Assembly: GCF_042680605.1 (NCBI RefSeq)
Contig: NZ_JBHUEE010000002.1
Coordinates: 248,001 to 312,000 of the forward strand
Length of the DNA: 64,000 nt
Direction: 5' to 3'
DNA from: Allobogoriella deserti
GTDB lineage: Bacteria; Actinomycetota; Actinomycetes; Actinomycetales; Actinomycetaceae
A model generated the notes under the pieces. It worked only from the letters and a program-made list of their open reading frames with translations. It had not been told where the DNA came from and searched no databases. Below, piece by piece: positions 1 to 8,610 of the stretch; the stretch's first letter is position 1; each line of letters starts with the position of its first letter. Position numbers and translations under genes: made by a program.

Positions 1-363
1 GACTCGGGCGGCCTGGGTGCGGCACTGACCGACCCGGTCGCCCTCGGGATCTATCTGGCCCTGCCCCTGGGCAAGCTGCTCGGCATCTGGGGCGGCGTGA
101 CACTGCTGACGAAACTGACCCGGCTCCGCCTCGGGCACGGCATCGACCTCGCGGACATCTTCCCCGTCTCTCTGGTCGCCGGCATCGGCTTCACCGTCTC
201 GCTGCTCATCGCGAGCCTGTCCTTCGGCGCGGAAGATCCCCGCTCGGCGCATGCGCGGGTCGCGGTGCTCGTCGGTTCCCTGCTGGCCGCCGTCGGCGGA
301 GCGTTGCTGCTGCGACTGCGGGTGCGCGTGCGCATCCGGGGACGGGCCGCGCACCACCGGTAG
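1..363 (+). CDS. nhaA: Na+/H+ antiporter NhaA, C-terminal part (5' end outside window)
   Basis: The frame is open from base 1 to a TAG at 361-363 and encodes about 120 residues. It aligns with the C-terminus of the complete NhaA at 1968-3308: both share the stretch TRLRLGHG, then GIGFTVSLLIA, and a basic tail ending VRIRGRG/A. Two hydrophobic helices are visible. NhaA is an inner-membrane antiporter exchanging protons for sodium; the catalytic Asp pair would lie upstream of the window. It faces ppx convergently. Identity is well supported; the start and full length cannot be seen. Confidence 0.9.
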   Translation, partial: DSGGLGAALTDPVALGIYLALPLGKLLGIWGGVTLLTKLTRLRLGHGIDLADIFPVSLVAGIGFTVSLLIASLSFGAEDPRSAHARVAVLVGSLLAAVGGALLLRLRVRVRIRGRAAHHR

Positions 364-434
364 GTCGCGCACGCCCACGCGCCGGACGGCGGGCGGCGTG
401 GCGCCGTGCCGGCTCGCCCGGCCGGGGGCGAACC

Positions 435-1382
435 TCAGGCCAGCGAGAGCGCGATGCCGTCGAGGATGTCGTGCTCGCTCGTGATCACCCGGGCCAGCCG
501 GCCACCATCGGCGGCGACGTCCTGCTCGACGCGGGTGACGACGTCGGACCAGAGCAGGGCGCCGGCACCGATGACGTCGACCCGGCCGGGATGCATGAAC
601 GGCATGGCGGCCCGGGCGCTGCGCGGAGCGGCCAGCAGGTCGGCGCACGAGGCGCGGACCCGGTCCGGGGTGAGGGCGGCGCCGTCGATCGCCGCCGCGT
701 CGTAACCGGGCAGGTCGAGCGCGTGCGCGGTCACGGTCGTGACGGTGCCCGCCACGCCCACCAGCGTGCGGGCCGCACCGAAGGGGACGACGGCGGCCGC
801 CTCGTCGATCCGGGCACTGGCCTCGCGACGGGCTGCGGCGATCTCCTCCTCGGTCGGCGGGTCGGTCGGCAGATGGCGCTCGGTCAGCCGCACACAGCCG
901 ACGTCGACCGAGCGGGCGGCGCGAACGGTGTCCTGCCCGAGCACGAACTCGGTCGAGCCGCCGCCGATGTCCACCACGAGACAGGGACCGGGGTGGTCGC
1001 CACCGGCCAGTGAGGACACGGCGCCGCGGAAGCTGAGCTCGGCCTCCTCGTCGCCGGTGATGACTTCCGGCAGGACACCGAGGGCGTCGTGGATGCCGTC
1101 GACGAAGTCCTGCCGGTTCTCGGCGTCGCGGCTGGCGGAGGTGGCGACGAACCGGATCCGCTCGACCCCGTGCCGGGTGCATGTCTCGGCGTAGTCGCGG
1201 GCGGCGGCGACGGTGCGGTCCAGCGCCACCGGGTCGATCCGTCCTGTGCGGTCGACCCCTTGGCCGAGCCGGACGACCTCCATGCGGCGTTCGACGTCCG
1301 TCAGGGATGTGCCCGAGTCGAGATCCGCGACGAGGAGGCGGATGGAGTTGGTCCCGCAGTCGATGGCCGCTACACGAGTCAC
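435..1382 (-). CDS. ppx: Ppx/GppA family exopolyphosphatase
   Basis: Encodes 315 residues of the ASKHA phosphatase fold that hydrolyses terminal phosphates of polyphosphate or pppGpp. The N-terminal phosphate-1 loop is IDCGTNSIRLLVAD (about 7-20), the second phosphate loop is DIGGGSTEF (138-146), and ITGDEEAELSFRG (108-120) carries the conserved acidic residues. The length fits the short actinobacterial Ppx1/2 type. I chose the GTG at 1382-1380 because the frame reads on upstream without conserved sequence, while VTRVAAIDCG is the usual N-terminus. It is divergent from the YbaK gene, about 60 bases away. Confidence 0.93.
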   Translation of the reverse strand: MTRVAAIDCGTNSIRLLVADLDSGTSLTDVERRMEVVRLGQGVDRTGRIDPVALDRTVAAARDYAETCTRHGVERIRFVATSASRDAENRQDFVDGIHDALGVLPEVITGDEEAELSFRGAVSSLAGGDHPGPCLVVDIGGGSTEFVLGQDTVRAARSVDVGCVRLTERHLPTDPPTEEEIAAARREASARIDEAAAVVPFGAARTLVGVAGTVTTVTAHALDLPGYDAAAIDGAALTPDRVRASCADLLAAPRSARAAMPFMHPGRVDVIGAGALLWSDVVTRVEQDVAADGGRLARVITSEHDILDGIALSLA

Positions 1383-1442
1383 GGACCAACCCTGCCACGA
1401 GTGGCCGCCCCCGCCGTGCGGTTCCCGCCGTAGGCTCGCGCC

Positions 1443-1904
1443 ATGAGCGAGACCCGTGCCACAGCGGCGCTGGACGCCTCCGGACTGGCCTACACCCTCA
1501 CCCGGCACGGCCCGGTGTCCGGGTTGGAGGAGGCGGCGGCCGCCCGAGGCGTCCCGCCGTCGGCCGTGCTCAAGACCCTGGTAGTCCGGCGCGGCGCCGA
1601 GGACTACCTGTTCGTCCTGGTCCCGGGCGGCCGGGCGATCTCCTGGCCGAAACTGCGCGCCGTGCTGGGCGTCAACCGCCTCTCGATGCCCGACGCCGCC
1701 ACGGCCAAGGACGTGACGGGCTACGAGCGCGGCACGATCACACCGTTCGGCGCGACGACCGCGTGGCCGGTGATCGCCGACGCCTCCATCGCCGGGACCG
1801 TCACCATCGGCGCCGGGGCCCCGGGAACGGCAGCCGTCGTGGAGGCAGCCGCGCTGATCGACGTCCTGAGCGCCCAGGTGGCCGATGTCACGGAGCTCTC
1901 CTGA
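1443..1904 (+). CDS. ybaK: YbaK/EbsC-family aminoacyl-tRNA deacylase
   Basis: Encodes 153 residues spanning one YbaK/ProX editing domain, which clears mischarged aminoacyl-tRNA (Cys-tRNAPro in characterised members). Visible family features are the conserved lysine in SAVLKTLVVRR, the segment LVPGGRAISWPKL, and the C-terminal GxxxPF-like turn (RGTITPFGA) followed by ADASI. The ATG at 1443 lies six bases after TAGGCT (1431-1436), a good actinobacterial -10 hexamer, so the transcript may begin at the start codon without a leader. Substrate specificity cannot be read from the sequence. Confidence 0.88.
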   Translation: MSETRATAALDASGLAYTLTRHGPVSGLEEAAAARGVPPSAVLKTLVVRRGAEDYLFVLVPGGRAISWPKLRAVLGVNRLSMPDAATAKDVTGYERGTITPFGATTAWPVIADASIAGTVTIGAGAPGTAAVVEAAALIDVLSAQVADVTELS

Positions 1905-1967
1905 CCGCGTCGGGTCGCTCCCGGAGATCGCATCCGGCCGCTCCTACCCACGCTCACGGTCCGGGCG

Positions 1968-3308
1968 TCAGGACCGACCGCCGGGGTCCTGCGAACTCGA
2001 CTGACGCTTGCGCACCACGCCGCGCACCGTGCCACGCCGGTCCGGGTGCTTCTCCGGACGGCGCCACGCCGTGCGCGCCCCTCGGCCGCGGATCCGGACC
2101 TTGGCGCGGGCGCGAAGGGTGAGCGCGGCGAGCAGGGCCGAGATGAACGAGGCGACGAGAACCGAGAACCGCGCGGGGTCGGACTCAGGCGTGCCGGCGA
2201 AGGACAGCTCGGCAATGAGGAGCGAGACCGTGAAGCCGATACCGGCGAGCATGGCGACACCGAGCAGATCGGGCAGATCGACGCCGTGGCCCAGGCGCAA
2301 CCGAGTCACCCGGGTCAGCACCGCGACACCGCCCCAGATGCCGACGACCTTGCCGAGCACCAGGCCGGCCACGACACCGAGAACCACCGGGTCGGTGGCC
2401 AACTCACCGATCTCGGTGCCGATCACGGTGACACCGGCCGCGAAGAAGGCGAAGACCGGCAGCGCGAATCCGGCCGAGATCGGCTGGATCCGCTCGACGA
2501 ACGCGTGGGTCATCTGGTGGTGCTCGCTACGGCGGGTCTTGGCCGGGACCGTCATGCCGAGCAGCACGCCCGCCACGGTCGCGTGCACGCCGGCCTCGTG
2601 CATGAGCGCCCAGGCGAGAACGGCCAGGGGGACGAGCAGCCACCAGCGGGTGATGCGGCGCTGGACGAGCAGCCCGAAGACGGCGATGACGGCGAGCGCG
2701 CCGATGAGCGGCAGGAAGTGGATCTCGTCGGTGTAGAAGACAGCGATGACGGTGATCGCGAGCAGGTCGTCGACAACGGCGAGGGTGAGCAGGAACACCC
2801 GCAACGCGGGAGGCAGGCCCTTGCCGAAGATCCCGAGCAGCGCGACGGCGAAGGCGATATCGGTCGCGGTCGGGATCGCCCAGCCGTGCATCGCGCCGGA
2901 GTCCGTGGCCGCCTGGATCACGGCGTAGAACACCGCCGGCACGACCATGCCGAGGACCGCGGCGAGCATGGGTAGCAGCGCCTCGTCGATACGGCGCAAG
3001 GATCCGGTGACGAACTCGGTCTTCAGTTCGAGCCCGACGACGAAGAAGAAGATCGCCAGCAGCCCGTCCGCCGCCCACGTGTGCAGGCTGAGATCGAGAT
3101 GCAGGGCGGCCGGACCGAACTCGAACTCCGCGAGATGGTGATAGGCGTCCCGCCACGGGCTGTTGGCCCACAGCAACGCCAGGACGGCGGCACCCAGCAG
3201 GACGAGGCCGGCGAAGGTCTCGTCCCGGATGCTCACCTGCATCCGGCGGTTACCCGAGTCGTCCTTTGTGGGGATGTGGTGGTGTTGGGACGGCTCGCGA
3301 TGCGGCAT
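1968..3308 (-). CDS. nhaA: Na+/H+ antiporter NhaA (complete)
   Basis: Encodes 446 residues with about 12 hydrophobic helices. Family hallmarks are TATDIAFA (147-154) and the antiporter Asp pair AVVDDLLAI (D180, D181). The first ~25 residues are polar and His-rich; the ATG at residue 23 is an alternative start, but a purine-rich GAAAGGG precedes the ATG at 3308. The C-terminal 90 residues closely match the partial NhaA at 1-363, so the two are paralogues in opposite orientation around ppx and ybaK. It sits inside the often-conserved eno-divIC-DUF501-ppx order. It should act in sodium/pH homeostasis at the membrane. Confidence 0.93.
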   Translation of the reverse strand: MPHREPSQHHHIPTKDDSGNRRMQVSIRDETFAGLVLLGAAVLALLWANSPWRDAYHHLAEFEFGPAALHLDLSLHTWAADGLLAIFFFVVGLELKTEFVTGSLRRIDEALLPMLAAVLGMVVPAVFYAVIQAATDSGAMHGWAIPTATDIAFAVALLGIFGKGLPPALRVFLLTLAVVDDLLAITVIAVFYTDEIHFLPLIGALAVIAVFGLLVQRRITRWWLLVPLAVLAWALMHEAGVHATVAGVLLGMTVPAKTRRSEHHQMTHAFVERIQPISAGFALPVFAFFAAGVTVIGTEIGELATDPVVLGVVAGLVLGKVVGIWGGVAVLTRVTRLRLGHGVDLPDLLGVAMLAGIGFTVSLLIAELSFAGTPESDPARFSVLVASFISALLAALTLRARAKVRIRGRGARTAWRRPEKHPDRRGTVRGVVRKRQSSSQDPGGRS

Positions 3309-3327
3309 AGGCAGACCCTTTCGCGTG

Positions 3328-3354
3328 TGGTCGGCGAAGTGACGTTGCCGACCA
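3328..3354 (-). promoter_or_regulatory. Inverted repeat in the nhaA 5' leader
   Basis: TGGTCGGC (3328-3335) and GCCGACCA (3347-3354) form a perfect 8-bp inverted repeat with an 11-base spacer, 20 bases upstream of the nhaA start. It could be an RNA hairpin near the ribosome binding site or a repressor operator. I cannot match it to a known sodium riboswitch. Confidence 0.4.
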
Positions 3355-3405
3355 GACTTCCCGGCACACCGGCAGCCACCCTACGTGAGAAGTGCGGGCC
3401 CGCGC

Positions 3406-3942
3406 TCAGCACGAACACTGCGCGGGACTCCAGGTGTCCCCGAGCAGCGTGAGAGTCTCGTCGCCGAACGGGTTCACCCCGGGGCCGACGGCGAGGGTGT
3501 GCGCGAGCAGCGCGTGCAGACACTTTACCCGGGTCGGCATGCCACCGGCCGAGGTGCCGGCGATCTCCGGGACCTCCCCGAGCGCGTCCCGGCGTCTGAG
3601 GTAGTCCTCGTGGGCGCCGCGGTACCGGGCGGCGAGGTCCGGCTCGTCGGCCAGGCGGGCGTTCATGGTCTCCATCACGTGCGTGGCCTCGAGTGTGCTC
3701 ACCGCCTTCACCGCCGGCGGACACGTGAGGTAGAAGCTGGTGGGGAACGGTGTGCCGTCGTCGAGGCGCGGGGCGGTACGCACGACGAGCGGGCGCCCGC
3801 AGGTACAGCGCGCGGCGACAGCCACCAGCCCACGGGGGACGCGTCCCAGCTGCTCGGTCAGCACGGCTACGTCCTCGTCGCTGACCTGCGGGCGGGTACG
3901 GTCCGGCTCGGCCGTGCGGTCGGTCGGGGCGGGCTCGCTCAC
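3406..3942 (-). CDS. DUF501 domain-containing protein
   Basis: Encodes 178 residues matching the actinobacterial DUF501 family, typically found beside divIC and ppx. Conserved features are the CTCGRP segment, the FPTSFYLTCP block, the central LEATHVMETMNARL helix, and GGMPTRVKCLHALLAHTLA with an invariant-looking Cys/His patch, followed by NPFGDETL. The Cys/His arrangement could bind metal, but that is inference. No signal peptide or membrane segment is seen. It lies 12 bases downstream of divIC on the same strand and is probably cotranscribed. The molecular function of the family is not known to me. Confidence 0.9.
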   Translation of the reverse strand: MSEPAPTDRTAEPDRTRPQVSDEDVAVLTEQLGRVPRGLVAVAARCTCGRPLVVRTAPRLDDGTPFPTSFYLTCPPAVKAVSTLEATHVMETMNARLADEPDLAARYRGAHEDYLRRRDALGEVPEIAGTSAGGMPTRVKCLHALLAHTLAVGPGVNPFGDETLTLLGDTWSPAQCSC

Positions 3943-3954
3943 CGGGTCATTGTG

Positions 3955-4644
3955 CTACGGCGTCGGCTCGTCGGTGGGCACGGTCAGACCGGACGGGTCC
4001 TCGTCGCCCACCGCCGACTCCCCCGCCACCTGGACGGATTCCCAGGTGCGCAGGTACCACGGCGTCGCAGCCGCCCGTTCGGCCTGCCGCTCGGCGGCCT
4101 GCTCCTCCGCGGGCGACTCGCCGCCGGTGACCGTCTCCGGATCGACCACGACGTACGGCGTCTCCCCCGGCATCACATATCCCAGGCGGTCACGCGCCTG
4201 TGCCTCGACGTACTCCGGGTTCTGCCACAGCTCGATCTGCCGCCGCAGCTCCGCGTTCCGCTCGCGCGCCTCGGCGACGTCGGCGTTGAGGCTGCGCAGC
4301 TCTTCCTGCTGGGCGACGGCGTAACGCAGCGTCGGCGCGACGATGACGAACGCGACAAGGATGACGACGAACAGCGCGAGCGCCCGCAAGCTGATCGCCG
4401 GCCGTGACTGGCCGTCGCCGAAGGCGAGGGCGCGGCGCACACGCCGATCGGAGCCGCTGCGTGCCGCGCCGCCCCGGGGCGTACGCGTGGTGCCGCGTGC
4501 CGTGGTGGCCCGGCCGCGGGATCGCCCGGTGCGACCTGTCCGCGTGGCGGTCCCACCTGGCCTCGAATGTGCCGACCCTCGCGCCGGTCGGGGCGCCGTC
4601 TGACGCGCGCCGCCCCGGGGCGCGGACGGACGGCGAGAGGTCAT
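3955..4644 (-). CDS. divIC: Septum formation initiator, DivIC/FtsB family
   Basis: Encodes 229 residues. A long basic, Arg/Thr/Gly-rich cytoplasmic tail (about 1-75) leads into one transmembrane helix (LFVVILVAFVIVAP) and a coiled coil (LNADVAEARERNAELRRQIE), then the family signature YVEAQARDRLGYVMPGE. The architecture matches actinobacterial DivIC/FtsB proteins, which join FtsL/FtsQ in the divisome at the membrane. The frame is open far upstream into eno, but the ATG at 4644 gives the expected N-terminus. A Pro/Glu-rich C-terminal tail follows the domain. Confidence 0.9.
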   Translation of the reverse strand: MTSRRPSAPRGGARQTAPRPARGSAHSRPGGTATRTGRTGRSRGRATTARGTTRTPRGGAARSGSDRRVRRALAFGDGQSRPAISLRALALFVVILVAFVIVAPTLRYAVAQQEELRSLNADVAEARERNAELRRQIELWQNPEYVEAQARDRLGYVMPGETPYVVVDPETVTGGESPAEEQAAERQAERAAATPWYLRTWESVQVAGESAVGDEDPSGLTVPTDEPTP

Positions 4645-4735
4645 GATGTCATCGTCCCCCACGCCGTCGCCGATCCGCGGTAGCCCGCCCGCGCGGGTCG
4701 CGAGCCGGTACATCCCGGACCGGCCCGGAGACACG

Positions 4736-4766
4736 TCAGGCCCGCTCCGGTGCGGAGCGGGCCTGA
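4736..4766 (-). terminator. Hairpin terminator downstream of eno
   Basis: A perfect 14-bp stem (4736-4749 with 4753-4766, TCAGGCCCGCTCCG and its complement) closes a three-base loop 18 bases after the eno stop. There is no strong U-tract, as is common in actinobacteria. It would end the eno transcript before divIC. Confidence 0.75.
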
Positions 4767-4784
4767 CCGGTGCGGGCGTGGACG

Positions 4785-6065
4785 TCAGGCGCCCGCGCGC
4801 GGGAACGCGCTGCGACCGGCGTAGATCGCCGCGTCGTCCAGCTCCTCCTCGATGCGCAGCAGCTGGTTGTACTTGTTGATCCGCTCGCCGCGGGCCGGGG
4901 CGCCGGTCTTGATCTGGCCGGCGTTGACCGCCACGGACAGGTCCGCGATGGTGGTGTCCTCGGTCTCGCCGGAGCGGTGCGAGACCATCGCGGTGAAGCC
5001 GTTGCGCTGGGCGAGAGAGACGGCGTCGAGGGTCTCGGTCAGCGTGCCGATCTGGTTGAGCTTGACCAGGAGGGAGTTCGCTGCGCGCATCTCGATTCCC
5101 CTGGTCAGGCGCTCGGGGTTGGTGACGAACAGGTCGTCGCCGACGAGCTGGACCCGGCTGCCGATATTCCCGGCGAGTTCGGCCCACGCGTCCCACTCGT
5201 CCTCGCTGAGGGGGTCCTCGATCGAGACGAGCGGGTAGTCGGCAACGAGCTGGTCGTAGTAGCCGACCATCTCGGAGGAGCTCTTCGCCGCCCCCTCGAA
5301 CTGATAAGCACCGTCCGAGAAGAACTCCGTGGCCGCGACGTCGAGCGCCAGGGCGATGTCCTCGCCGGCGCGGTACCCGGCCTTGTCGATGGCCTCGAGG
5401 ATGAGGTCCAGGGCCTCGCGGTTGGAGCCGAGGTTCGGGGCGAAGCCGCCCTCGTCACCGAGACCGGTGGCCAGTCCGCGGCTCTTGAGCACGGACTTGA
5501 GGGCGTGGTAGGTCTCCGCGCCCCAGCGGATCGCTTCCTTGACGGTCGGCGCCCCGACCGGCGCGATCATGAACTCCTGAATGTCGACGTTGGAGTCCGC
5601 GTGCGAGCCGCCGTTGAGGATGTTCATCATCGGCACGGGCAGCAGGTACGCGTTCGGGCCGCCGACGTAGCGGAACAACGGCAGGCCGGCGGACTCGGCC
5701 GCGCCCTTCGCCACGGCGAGCGAGACACCGAGGATCGCGTTGGCCCCGAGCTTGGTCTTGTTCGAGGACCCGTCCAGGTCGATGAGGGTCTGGTCGATGA
5801 TGCGCTGTTCGGTGGCGTCGATCCCGAGGACCTCGGGCGCGATGGTGTCGATGACCGCGTCCACGGCGTCCTGGACACCCTTGCCGAGGTAGCGGTCCTT
5901 GTCGCCGTCACGGCGCTCGACCGCCTCGAACGCACCGGTGGAGGCGCCGGAGGGTACGGCCGCCCGCGCGACGGTGCCGTCCTCGAGCGCGACCTCGACC
6001 TCGACGGTGGGGTTGCCGCGCGAGTCGAGGATCTCGCGGGCGCCGACGGCCTCGATACTGGCCAC
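4785..6065 (-). CDS. eno: Enolase (phosphopyruvate hydratase)
   Basis: Encodes 426 residues, the usual bacterial enolase length. It interconverts 2-phosphoglycerate and phosphoenolpyruvate in glycolysis. The N-terminus EILDSRGNPTVEVEV, the loop SGASTGAFEA, the Mg-binding region around LVSIEDPLSEDEW, and the C-terminal SHRSGETEDT and GAPARGERINKYNQLLRIE are all intact. The start is GTG at 6065 with AAGGAG upstream. A strong hairpin follows the stop. The first gene of the divIC-DUF501 group lies about 140 bases downstream. Confidence 0.98.
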   Translation of the reverse strand: MASIEAVGAREILDSRGNPTVEVEVALEDGTVARAAVPSGASTGAFEAVERRDGDKDRYLGKGVQDAVDAVIDTIAPEVLGIDATEQRIIDQTLIDLDGSSNKTKLGANAILGVSLAVAKGAAESAGLPLFRYVGGPNAYLLPVPMMNILNGGSHADSNVDIQEFMIAPVGAPTVKEAIRWGAETYHALKSVLKSRGLATGLGDEGGFAPNLGSNREALDLILEAIDKAGYRAGEDIALALDVAATEFFSDGAYQFEGAAKSSSEMVGYYDQLVADYPLVSIEDPLSEDEWDAWAELAGNIGSRVQLVGDDLFVTNPERLTRGIEMRAANSLLVKLNQIGTLTETLDAVSLAQRNGFTAMVSHRSGETEDTTIADLSVAVNAGQIKTGAPARGERINKYNQLLRIEEELDDAAIYAGRSAFPRAGA

Positions 6066-6137
6066 AGGGGACTCCTTACGTCTGGAAAGTGTCAGGTACG
6101 ACAGACGCCTCCCACCGTAGTACCCCGCGGTGTGAAC

Positions 6138-6716
6138 TCAGCCGCCCGGCTGCTGCTCGGACTGCCCCGACTGGCCGGTCTGCTCGCCCTGGTCCTCCTG
6201 GTGCAGCCAGGGGTAGCTGGTCGGCACGATCTGCCCGGCGGAGTCGGGGGTCCCGTACCGCGGGTTCATCTCCAGCGCAGCCTGGTCCGTCGCCTGCTGG
6301 AGCCGGGTGAGCAGGTCCTGGGCGTCCTGCGACTGTGAGATGTCGCCCTGCTGCAGGATGAACCGGCCCAGGTCGATCGCCGCCTCGGAGTACTCCTCGG
6401 GCGGCTGCATCTGCTGCGAGGTGGCCGCCTGGCTCAGTGCCTGCTCGACCTGCTGGTCCGAATAGCCGTACCCCGCGTCGGTCGCGATCGGCTCGAACAG
6501 CTCGGCCTGCACGAGCGTATGAGCGACCTGGGAGAGGCTGACGGGCTGCGCGCTGATGGTGTTCCAGTCACGGGTCGCGGCATCGACCTGGCTCTCGGTG
6601 ATCCGGGTGCCGTTGACGACGGCCGCGGTGCCGGGCTGCGCGGAGCAGCCGGCCACGACGGCTCCGCAGGCGGCGAGTGCGACGACGGTGCGGACACCTC
6701 GGCGGGACAGGGCCAC
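6138..6716 (-). CDS. Lipoprotein with SurA N-terminal-like domain
   Basis: Encodes about 192 residues from the GTG at 6716. A lipoprotein signal peptide ends in the lipobox VVAGC, followed by AAVVNGTRITESQVDAA, the typical start of SurA_N/PpiC-type chaperone modules (compare VVAVVNGEEI in 10143-10946). The rest is Gln-rich helix with a disordered Gln/Gly tail; no parvulin catalytic domain is visible. Family members are surface-anchored secretion chaperone-like proteins. It lies 72 bases upstream of eno, where other actinobacteria often carry mazG and a similar lipoprotein. Exact role unknown. Confidence 0.8.
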   Translation of the reverse strand: MALSRRGVRTVVALAACGAVVAGCSAQPGTAAVVNGTRITESQVDAATRDWNTISAQPVSLSQVAHTLVQAELFEPIATDAGYGYSDQQVEQALSQAATSQQMQPPEEYSEAAIDLGRFILQQGDISQSQDAQDLLTRLQQATDQAALEMNPRYGTPDSAGQIVPTSYPWLHQEDQGEQTGQSGQSEQQPGG

Positions 6717-6815
6717 CGTGTACCTCCGGTTCTCCCGGGTGGTGCCGGGCTTCCTTGCAGATGGCGGGCCGGCGACCATGGTACGGCCTCCACCAGCCCC
6801 CGCGCCCCGCCACCC

Positions 6816-6890
6816 GCCGACTCGTCATTCATGTGCCGACTCGTCTTGGCGTGCCGACTCGTCATTCGTTCGCCGACTCGTCATCCTTGT
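6816..6890. repeat. Four-copy ~19-bp tandem repeat
   Basis: The core GCCGACTCGTC recurs at 6816, 6835, 6853 and 6872 (spacing 19, 18 and 19 bases); three copies continue with AT. On the minus strand the unit reads ATGACGAGTCGGC. The copies run from the last codons of the fused ECF ATPase, supply its TGA stop (6862-6864), and extend into the upstream region of the lipoprotein gene. Confidence 0.85.
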
Positions 6891-8610
6891 GCAACGCAGC
6901 GGCGACGGCGTCGAGGTCGAGCCCCGAGGTCGCCAACCCCAGTCGCGCCGCGAGATCGACGGCGGCCGGCGGCGCGAGCCATGCCGCGGCGAGCGCGTCG
7001 GCGTCGGTGAAGATCTCGTCCGGGCTGCCGTCCGCCACGACGCGGCCACGCGCCATGACGACCACTCGGCCGATCCGACCTGCCAGGAACTCCATGTCGT
7101 GCGTGATGGTGACGACCGCTCGGCCTCGGCCGGTGAGATGGTCGAGGATCCGGGCGAGCCGGTCGAGGCCAGCGCGGTCCTGACCGGCCGTGGGCTCGTC
7201 GAGCACGACGACGTCCGGGTCGGCCGCGAGCACCGAGGCGATGGTGACAAACGTGCGCACCGAGAGCGGCAGGTCGTGCGGGTTCTCCTCGAGCACCGCG
7301 GTCAGCCCGGTGAGCTCAGCAGCTTCGTGCACCCGACGGTCGCGCTCGGCCTCGGGCAGCTTCGTCCGTTTGAGCCCGTACCTGAGCTCAGCGCGGACGG
7401 TCTGGTGGAAGATCTGGTCGTCCGGGTTCTGGAAGACGTAGCCGACCCGGCGCGAGACCTGGGCCGTGGTGCGGCGGGCGGTGTCCTCACCGGCGACCGT
7501 CACCGTCCCGGAGGCGGGCCGGACGAGGCCGTTCATCATCTTCACTGTGGTGGTCTTGCCCGCGCCGTTCTGGCCGACGACGGCGACGGACTCTCCGGCC
7601 GTCACCGTCAGCGAGACACGGTCGACGGCGCGGGTGCCGCCGGGATAGCTGTAGCTGACGTCGTCGATCCGGAGAATCGGCTCGGGTGAGCGACCGGCCG
7701 GATCAGGCTGCCGCGCGGCCAGGTCGCGGTCCTCGCGCCCGGGTCGGCCGGCGCCCACGGAAACCGCCGAGACCCGGGGCGCCAGGGCTTCGGCGAGCGA
7801 TTCGACGCTCAGGTGCGTCCCGACGTCGATCCCCCGCTCGCGCAGCCCGTCCGCCAGGCGCACCACTGGCGGCAGGTCGACTCCGTGAGCCGTGGTGCGT
7901 ACGTCGGCCACGACGTCCTCCGGCGTCCCGGCGACGGCGACCTCGCCGCCGTCGAGCACCACCATCCGGTCGGCGTGCCGGGCCAGCAGTCCCGTCGTGT
8001 GCTCGACGAGCAGGATCGTCCGTCCGGACGACCGTGCCCGAAGGAGGAGCTCGAACACGTCCTGTCTCGTACGGGGGTCGAGCTGACTGGTGGGCTCGTC
8101 GACCACGAGGACCGGCTGGTCCATGACGAGCACCGAGGCGAGCGCGACACGCTGCTGCTGGCCGCCGGAGAGTTCGTAGGGATGACGGCCGGCGAGGTCG
8201 GTCAGGCGAGCGTCGGTCAGGGCCTGGTCCACACGGTCACGGATCTCCGGCGCCGGCACGCCGAGGTTGCCCAGGCCGAAGGCGATCTCGTCGAAGACGG
8301 TGTCGGTGATGCCGCTCATCTGGGTGAACGGGTTCTGGAAGAGGTACCCGACGTTCCGGGCGAGCGTGTCCTCCCCGGCGCTGGAGACGTCCAGGCCGCC
8401 GACCCGGACCGTCCCGGTCAGCTCACCCCCGAAGAAGTGCGGCACGAAGCCGCGCACGGCGTGGCACAACGTGGTCTTGCCGCCGCCGTTGGGGCCGACG
8501 ACGCCGCACAGGGTGCCGGGCTCGACCCGAAGGGTCACCCCGCGCAGGGCAGGGGTGTCGGCGGCCGGATAGGTGTAGGTGAGATCGACGACCTCGATGC
8601 CGGCGGTCAC
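6862..8610 (-). CDS. ECF transporter ATPase, two ABC domains fused (EcfA-EcfA')
   Basis: Encodes 582 residues with two nucleotide-binding domains. Domain 1 has P-loop GPNGGGKT (39-46), signature LSGGQ (147-151) and Walker B VLVVDEPTSQLD. Domain 2 has P-loop GQNGAGKT (346-353) and Walker B VVVLDEPTAGQD, but its signature region reads PLSVRTFVTIAS (448-459) instead of LSGGQ. It energises vitamin or metal uptake by an ECF transporter at the membrane. The GTG at 8610 overlaps the ecfT stop (GTGA), so translation is coupled. The C-terminus DDESANE is encoded by a tandem repeat. Confidence 0.9.
   Translation of the reverse strand: MTAGIEVVDLTYTYPAADTPALRGVTLRVEPGTLCGVVGPNGGGKTTLCHAVRGFVPHFFGGELTGTVRVGGLDVSSAGEDTLARNVGYLFQNPFTQMSGITDTVFDEIAFGLGNLGVPAPEIRDRVDQALTDARLTDLAGRHPYELSGGQQQRVALASVLVMDQPVLVVDEPTSQLDPRTRQDVFELLLRARSSGRTILLVEHTTGLLARHADRMVVLDGGEVAVAGTPEDVVADVRTTAHGVDLPPVVRLADGLRERGIDVGTHLSVESLAEALAPRVSAVSVGAGRPGREDRDLAARQPDPAGRSPEPILRIDDVSYSYPGGTRAVDRVSLTVTAGESVAVVGQNGAGKTTTVKMMNGLVRPASGTVTVAGEDTARRTTAQVSRRVGYVFQNPDDQIFHQTVRAELRYGLKRTKLPEAERDRRVHEAAELTGLTAVLEENPHDLPLSVRTFVTIASVLAADPDVVVLDEPTAGQDRAGLDRLARILDHLTGRGRAVVTITHDMEFLAGRIGRVVVMARGRVVADGSPDEIFTDADALAAAWLAPPAAVDLAARLGLATSGLDLDAVAAALHKDDESANE

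Noticed and set aside
6816..6890. CRISPR array
   Set aside because: The unit is only ~19 bp with no spacers and no cas genes; it is a minisatellite.
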